64,000 bases of DNA from Nocardioides sp. REDSEA-S33_B3 (GTDB lineage: Bacteria > Actinomycetota > Actinomycetes > Propionibacteriales > Nocardioidaceae), in contig LUPK01000055.1 of assembly GCA_001627335.1 (NCBI GenBank), forward strand, positions 24,297 to 88,296, given 5' to 3'. The position numbers and the translations under genes are program-made. Positions 60,815-64,000 of the stretch are shown here, piece by piece (within the stretch, counting starts at the first letter, position 1; every line of letters starts with the position of its first letter). The notes below the pieces were generated by a model that saw only the letters and a program-made list of their open reading frames with translations, did no database searches and was not told the origin of the DNA.

Positions 60815-61354
60815 ATGAGCGTGCCGTCGGCCCCCGTGGAGGTCCGGGGAGAGGGCGTGCTGCTGCGTGCGCCGCGGGAGAGAGACGCGGACCGGCTGCT
60901 GGAGGCGTTCGTCGACTCGGGTACGCAGCTGTGGAATCCCGGACCCCAGGACCGCGACGGGGTGCTCGCGTGGATCGCCGAGCGCGCCGACTGGTCGGCC
61001 GGCTCGCACACGTCGTGGCTGATCGCGCAGCCGCACGACGACGACGTGCTCGGCTCGGTGTCGGTCTGGAAGATCAACCTCGACCAGGGCGACGCGGAGG
61101 TCGGCTACTGGGTCGCCCCCTGGGGACGCGGCCGGGGCGTCGCCTCGAGCGCGGTGCGGGCCGCGGCGGCGCACGCCTTCGACGAGCTCGGCCTGGACCG
61201 GCTGCACCTGTTCCACGCGGTGGAGAACCCCGCTTCGTGCGGGGTCGCGCGCAAGGCGGGGTTCCTGCTGGAGGGGACGCTGCGTCAGTCCTACCGGTAC
61301 GCCGACGGCAGGCGGCACGACGAGCACCTGCACGCCCGGCTCGCGACCGACTGA
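60815..61354 (+). CDS. GNAT family N-acetyltransferase (RimJ/RimL-like)
   Basis: A 179-residue acetyltransferase. LLRAPRERDADRLLEAFVDS near 16-35, EVGYWVAPWGRGRGVASSAV (about 92-111, with the acetyl-CoA pyrophosphate loop RGRGVA), and NPASCGVARKAGFLLEGTLR (about 136-155) are the RimJ/L-type motifs. The acceptor is unknown. TACCGT 6 nt before this ATG favours it over an ATG seven codons upstream. Confidence 0.87.
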   Translation: MSVPSAPVEVRGEGVLLRAPRERDADRLLEAFVDSGTQLWNPGPQDRDGVLAWIAERADWSAGSHTSWLIAQPHDDDVLGSVSVWKINLDQGDAEVGYWVAPWGRGRGVASSAVRAAAAHAFDELGLDRLHLFHAVENPASCGVARKAGFLLEGTLRQSYRYADGRRHDEHLHARLATD

Positions 61355-61371
61355 GCGGGCCCCGGCCCGGG

Positions 61372-61412
61372 GGTCTCGACGCCCGCTCGCTGGCGCTCGC
61401 TGCTCGACCACC
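61372..61412. repeat. Dispersed intergenic repeat, copy 2
   Basis: A 41-bp element running from GGTCTCGACGCCCGCTC to GCTGCTCGACCACC. It matches the copy at 24,675-24,724 except for short deletions (about 5 bases) in the middle. Like that copy it lies between convergent genes. Confidence 0.65.
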
Positions 61413-61430
61413 GGTCGGCGGCGAGGAACC

Positions 61431-61910
61431 TCAGGCGTCGAGTCCCAGGTCTCGCCGCAGCTTGGCGACGTGCCCGGTCGCCTTGACGTTGTACTGCGCC
61501 AGCTCGACCGCGCCCTGCTCGTCGACGACGAAGGTGGAGCGGATGACGCCCTGGACGATCTTGCCGTAGAGCTTCTTCTCACCGAACGCGCCGTAGGCGG
61601 TCATGACCGACTTGTCGGGGTCGGAGAGCAGGGTGATGCCCAGCGACTCCTTCTCGCGGAACCTCCCGAGCTTCTCGGGCTTGTCGGGGGAGATGCCGAG
61701 CACCTCGTAGCCGGCGCCGCGCAGCGACTCCAGCGACTCGGTGAAGTCGCAGGCCTGCTTGGTGCAGCCGGGGGTCATGGCGGCGGGGTAGAAGTAGACG
61801 ATCACCTTGCGGCCACGCAGGCCCGACAGGCTCACCTCGGCGCCGGTGTCGTCGGTGAGGGTGAAGTCGGGGGCGGTGTCGCCGGGGGACAGGCGCGGGG
61901 TCTCGCTCAC
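61431..61910 (-). CDS. bcp: Bcp-type thioredoxin-dependent peroxiredoxin
   Basis: A 159-residue peroxiredoxin. The peroxidatic Cys49 is in AAMTPGCTKQACDF and the resolving Cys54 is five residues later, as in atypical 2-Cys Bcp. VIVYFYPAAMTPG and LLSDPDKSVMTAYG are also typical. It reduces peroxides with thioredoxin in the cytoplasm. The GTG start has a GGAGGAG site. Confidence 0.92.
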   Translation of the reverse strand: MSETPRLSPGDTAPDFTLTDDTGAEVSLSGLRGRKVIVYFYPAAMTPGCTKQACDFTESLESLRGAGYEVLGISPDKPEKLGRFREKESLGITLLSDPDKSVMTAYGAFGEKKLYGKIVQGVIRSTFVVDEQGAVELAQYNVKATGHVAKLRRDLGLDA

Positions 61911-62065
61911 GGTGGGTGCTCCTCCTCGGGGTCGCGGTGCGTCGACACTAGCCAGCCCGGACGGGTGGGGCGCAGGGCACCTCACCCCGGAGCACGGACG
62001 GTGTCCGGTCCGGTCACCGACGGGGTGACGGCACCCGGGGGAGCGGCATTGGTAGCGTGAACGCC

Positions 62066-62314
62066 GTGACTGCCGACCCCACCGCCCTCGAGCGCGAGAT
62101 CGAGGAGACCCGCGAGCGCTTGGCGGGGACCATCGACCAGCTCCTGCACCGCGCTAGCCCCAAGACGATCGTCGGCCGCGAGGTGTGGACCATCAAGGCC
62201 CACTACGTCGACGTCGAGACCGGGGCTCCGCGCACCGACAATATCTTGAAGTCCGTCGGCGTCGTCGCCGGCGTCGTGGCCGCCTTCGTGCTGGTCCGCA
62301 AGATCACCAGCTGA
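62066..62314 (+). CDS. DUF3618 domain protein
   Basis: An 82-residue protein. ALEREIEETRERLAGTIDQL (about 7-26) is the DUF3618 helix, and a C-terminal transmembrane helix follows (VGVVAGVVAAFVLVRKI). It is a small membrane-associated protein of unknown role. TAGCGT 7 nt before this GTG picks it over a GTG three codons upstream. Confidence 0.85.
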   Translation: MTADPTALEREIEETRERLAGTIDQLLHRASPKTIVGREVWTIKAHYVDVETGAPRTDNILKSVGVVAGVVAAFVLVRKITS

Positions 62315-62331
62315 GCCGGGTCGGGTCGCAG

Positions 62332-62655
62332 ATGGCCGACAAGACCCCGATCAAGATGCTGCACGACCGCGTGCTCGTCGAGGTCGACAAGGAGGCGGGC
62401 GAGCGCCGCTCCACCGGGGGCATCGTCATCCCCGCCACCGCCGCCATGGGTGGCCGCCGCCTGGCCTGGGCGCGCGTGGTGGCCGTCGGGCCGCACGCGC
62501 GTGCGGTGCAGAAGGACGACCGCGTGCTCTTCGAGCCCGACGACAAGTCCGAGGTCGAGGTGCACGGCGAGCTGTACGTCGTCATGCGCGAGCGCGACGT
62601 CCATGCCGTCGCCGCGGACCGGGTGGGCGACGACGCCACCGGTCTCTACCTCTGA
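62332..62655 (+). CDS. GroES-like co-chaperonin
   Basis: A 107-residue Cpn10-fold protein. It has IKMLHDRVLVEVDKEAGERR (7-26), a STGGIVIPATA mobile loop (about 27-37), and VVAVGPHARAVQKDDRVLFE (about 49-68). It has extra residues in the middle and at the C-terminus compared with housekeeping GroES, and no groEL is adjacent, so it is probably a paralogue of unknown partner. Confidence 0.83.
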   Translation: MADKTPIKMLHDRVLVEVDKEAGERRSTGGIVIPATAAMGGRRLAWARVVAVGPHARAVQKDDRVLFEPDDKSEVEVHGELYVVMRERDVHAVAADRVGDDATGLYL

Positions 62656-62696
62656 GGCACCTCCCGTCCAGCGGCGTGGTGGCGGGACGCGAACGA

Positions 62697-62724
62697 GCCC
62701 CGGCCGACATCGGTCGACCGGGGC
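62697..62724. terminator. Hairpin between convergent genes
   Basis: GCCCCGG (62,697-62,703) pairs with CCGGGGC (62,718-62,724), with further partial pairing inside. It lies between the GroES-like gene and the leftward gene at 62,773, so it can end both. The rest of the 117-bp gap shows nothing else. Confidence 0.55.
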
Positions 62725-62772
62725 CCGCTCTGCCGCACTCCCTCCCCAGAGGTGCGTCTGGTGCCGCCTCGC

Positions 62773-63642
62773 TCAGCGGACCTTGACGGTCAGCACGTCG
62801 CTGACGTAGTCGCCGGCTGCGAGGCGGTAGCTGAAGGTCCCCTTCTTGCGCTGCTTGGGGTAGGTCACGACGGCGTTGCCGTCCTTCGCGGTGACGGTGC
62901 GGATGCTCTTCCAGCCGCGCTTGGCCTTCGTCTGCAGCTCCACGGTGCCGTCCTCGAGGCCGCGGACGACGACGATGTCGCTGCCGACGCGCTGGCCCTT
63001 GGAGACCTTGGTGCGGCCGGTGCGGTAGCCCTCGACCACCTCGGGGGCGTCGGTGCCGGTCTCGGTGCCGGGGGTGCGGACGACGGCGTACCCGTTGCGG
63101 GTGCCGGTCTCGGGCGAGACCTCACCGAGTGCGCACTCCACAGCGCCCTGCCAGTGGTAGTTGCTGCCGCCGACCTGGGTCCACGTGACGGTGTACTCGC
63201 TGACGCCGGCCGGCCACAGGCGGTGCTGGCTGTAGACGAAGGCGGTCGTGCCGGACCAGGTGCCCTGGTCGAGGTGGTAGTTCAGCGTGACCTGGCCCTG
63301 GTCGGTCTCCAGGCGGATGTTGACGTCGTTGGCCTGGCCCGAGGGGATGTTGCTCGGGTAGGCGACCACGAGCCCGTCGCACTGCGGTGCCTCGTAGGTC
63401 CAGTCCCAGTCGAAGCTGCCGTTCTTGATCGCCGGCGGGTTCTGGGTGCTCTCGGGCTCGGGGTCCGGGGTGGGCTCGGGGTCGGGGGTCGGCGGTTCGG
63501 CCCCGAAGAAACGGTCATCCGCAGCCAGGTCGCGGAAATATTCGGCGATCGCCTTCATCGTGGTGAAAGCGTCATCGAACCCTTCGAGAGTGCACGAAAA
63601 CGTGCCATAGGACACGGTAAGAATTTTGTTAGACTCAGCCAC
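62773..63642 (-). CDS. Chimeric reading frame: alphaproteobacterial N-terminus on an actinobacterial C-terminus
   Basis: A 289-residue frame in two unlike parts. Residues 1-53 ([20 protein letters not shown], then [20 protein letters not shown]) match, from memory, the start of a conserved Rhodobacteraceae protein often annotated chemotaxis-related. Residues 51-63 are a [13 protein letters not shown] linker. Residues 70-289 form a beta-rich protein with high-GC actinobacterial codon use, and its own natural start and signal peptide are missing. Codon GC falls sharply across the linker. The frame most likely results from joining DNA of two organisms, so it may not be a real gene. Confidence 0.7.
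   Translation of the reverse strand: MAESNKILTVSYGTFSCTLEGFDDAFTTMKAIAEYFRDLAADDRFFGAEPPTPDPEPTPDPEPESTQNPPAIKNGSFDWDWTYEAPQCDGLVVAYPSNIPSGQANDVNIRLETDQGQVTLNYHLDQGTWSGTTAFVYSQHRLWPAGVSEYTVTWTQVGGSNYHWQGAVECALGEVSPETGTRNGYAVVRTPGTETGTDAPEVVEGYRTGRTKVSKGQRVGSDIVVVRGLEDGTVELQTKAKRGWKSIRTVTAKDGNAVVTYPKQRKKGTFSYRLAAGDYVSDVLTVKVR
63454..63495. other. Probable junction between two unrelated genomes
   Basis: This GC-rich repeat-coded linker (Pro/Asp/Glu/Thr) is where high-GC actinobacterial sequence changes to less GC-rich sequence with alphaproteobacterial genes. Low-complexity sequence of this kind is a common site of false assembly joins. Confidence 0.7.
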
Positions 63643-63841
63643 GGTTTCTCTCGCCTCTTGTCACTGCCTGTATGGGGGGACATGACTTTTCCCACCTCTG
63701 TCGGCCCTGACGATGCGTCCCAACAGGTTCGAATCTAAGGAAGGGACCGTGTCATTTTGTGACAATTTCGTGGAAGCTGTCCACTTTGGCCCCTAATCAG
63801 AGACAATCCCAATCACTTCAATACCGGGTTTATGACCATCA
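63643..63841. other. AT-richer intergenic region, foreign to the rest of the window
   Basis: About 200 bases between the divergent chimeric frame and the last gene. T- and A-rich runs such as TCATTTTGTGACAATTTCGT occur here and nowhere else in the host part. It probably carries divergent promoters of the alphaproteobacterial pair. No gene was seen. Confidence 0.6.
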
Positions 63842-64000
63842 ATGTCTGAAGAAATCGTTAGCGCCGAAGGACCTGTGCTGCTGTTCGGCGGTGCTCTGAC
63901 GCCTGCCGCACAGGCCGCGCGCGATGCGCTGATCCCCTGGGCAGAGCTGAAGGATGCGCCCCTTGTGGCCGCAGACGGCGGCGCGCGGCTGGTGCTGGGG
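63842..64000 (+). CDS. Thiamine diphosphokinase-like protein, N-terminal fragment
   Basis: The first 53 codons of a gene cut by the window end, starting MSEEIVSAEGPVLLFGGALT. The pattern LLFGGA...A...(P)LVAADGGARLVLG fits the nucleotide-binding start of thiamine pyrophosphokinases, which convert thiamine to its diphosphate. Codon use is less GC-rich than in the actinobacterial genes. Family assignment from the N-terminus alone is moderate. Confidence 0.6.
   Translation, partial: MSEEIVSAEGPVLLFGGALTPAAQAARDALIPWAELKDAPLVAADGGARLVLG

Overview
The window comes from a high-GC actinobacterium, most likely Nocardioides or a close relative. This rests on strong GC bias at third codon positions, many leaderless genes (TANNNT about 6-7 nt before an ATG/GTG), and families such as WhiB, DUF3039, DUF2017, DUF3152 and Mec/CysO/CysM. 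It also rests on a block that follows the gene order of Mycobacterium tuberculosis Rv1330c-Rv1341. I identified genes by reading motifs and ran no database search.

Region 1 (1-23,183) is the right-hand part of an integrated siphovirus-type prophage whose left end lies outside the window. Almost all genes read leftward with 4-bp ATGA/GTGA overlaps. From left to right they are: tail tube and head-tail joining genes, major capsid, scaffold, MuF-like protein, portal, terminase large and small subunits and HNH (0-9 kb); a run of tiny Cys-rich or unknown ORFs (9-12.3 kb); Dam methylase, tyrosine integrase and a WhiB fusion (12.3-14.6 kb); a palindrome-rich gap; and a replication/recombination block of PrimPol, P-loop ATPase, PD-(D/E)XK nuclease and resolvase (14.8-20.4 kb). 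Last come an excisionase-like gene, a divergent HTH regulator pair around a repeat-bearing control region, and an ImmA/IrrE-like peptidase. The element ends in a tmRNA 3'-end sequence, so ssrA is the likely integration gene. Lysis genes and tape measure are not in view.

Region 2 (23.2-43.1 kb) is ordinary chromosome: chromate transporter, dienelactone hydrolase-like protein, KtrBA potassium uptake, secreted M15 peptidase, HIT protein, a DUF559/AbiEi-type gene bracketed by two copies of one palindrome, FabG-like reductase, DUF3048 lipoprotein, TetR, YqgE, DUF3039 plus a DEAD/DEAH helicase, HxlR/thioesterase, IclR, Lrp/HppD (tyrosine catabolism), DUF1697, and an ArsR/MFS operon.

Region 3 (43.1-60.1 kb) holds enoyl-CoA hydratase, PncB, ClpS, DUF2017, Mec, CysO, CysM (the CysO-thiocarboxylate cysteine pathway), MurI, a metallo-beta-lactamase-fold protein, RNase PH, RdgB and an acyltransferase. 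This is the conserved Rv1330c-Rv1341-type block, interrupted here by a secreted DUF3152 protein, an N-terminal-nucleophile acylase, a PAS protein, a phosphatase, an ABC exporter and an SGNH hydrolase. Region 4 (60.1-63.4 kb) holds tRNA-Leu(UAG), an HNH nuclease, GNAT, Bcp peroxiredoxin, DUF3618 and a GroES-like protein.

The last ~500 bases are foreign to the rest. Near 63,454-63,495 an actinobacterial coding sequence is fused in frame to what I recognise as the N-terminus of an alphaproteobacterial (Rhodobacteraceae-type) protein. It is followed by visibly AT-richer DNA and the start of a thiamine diphosphokinase-like gene. A chimeric assembly is the simplest explanation.
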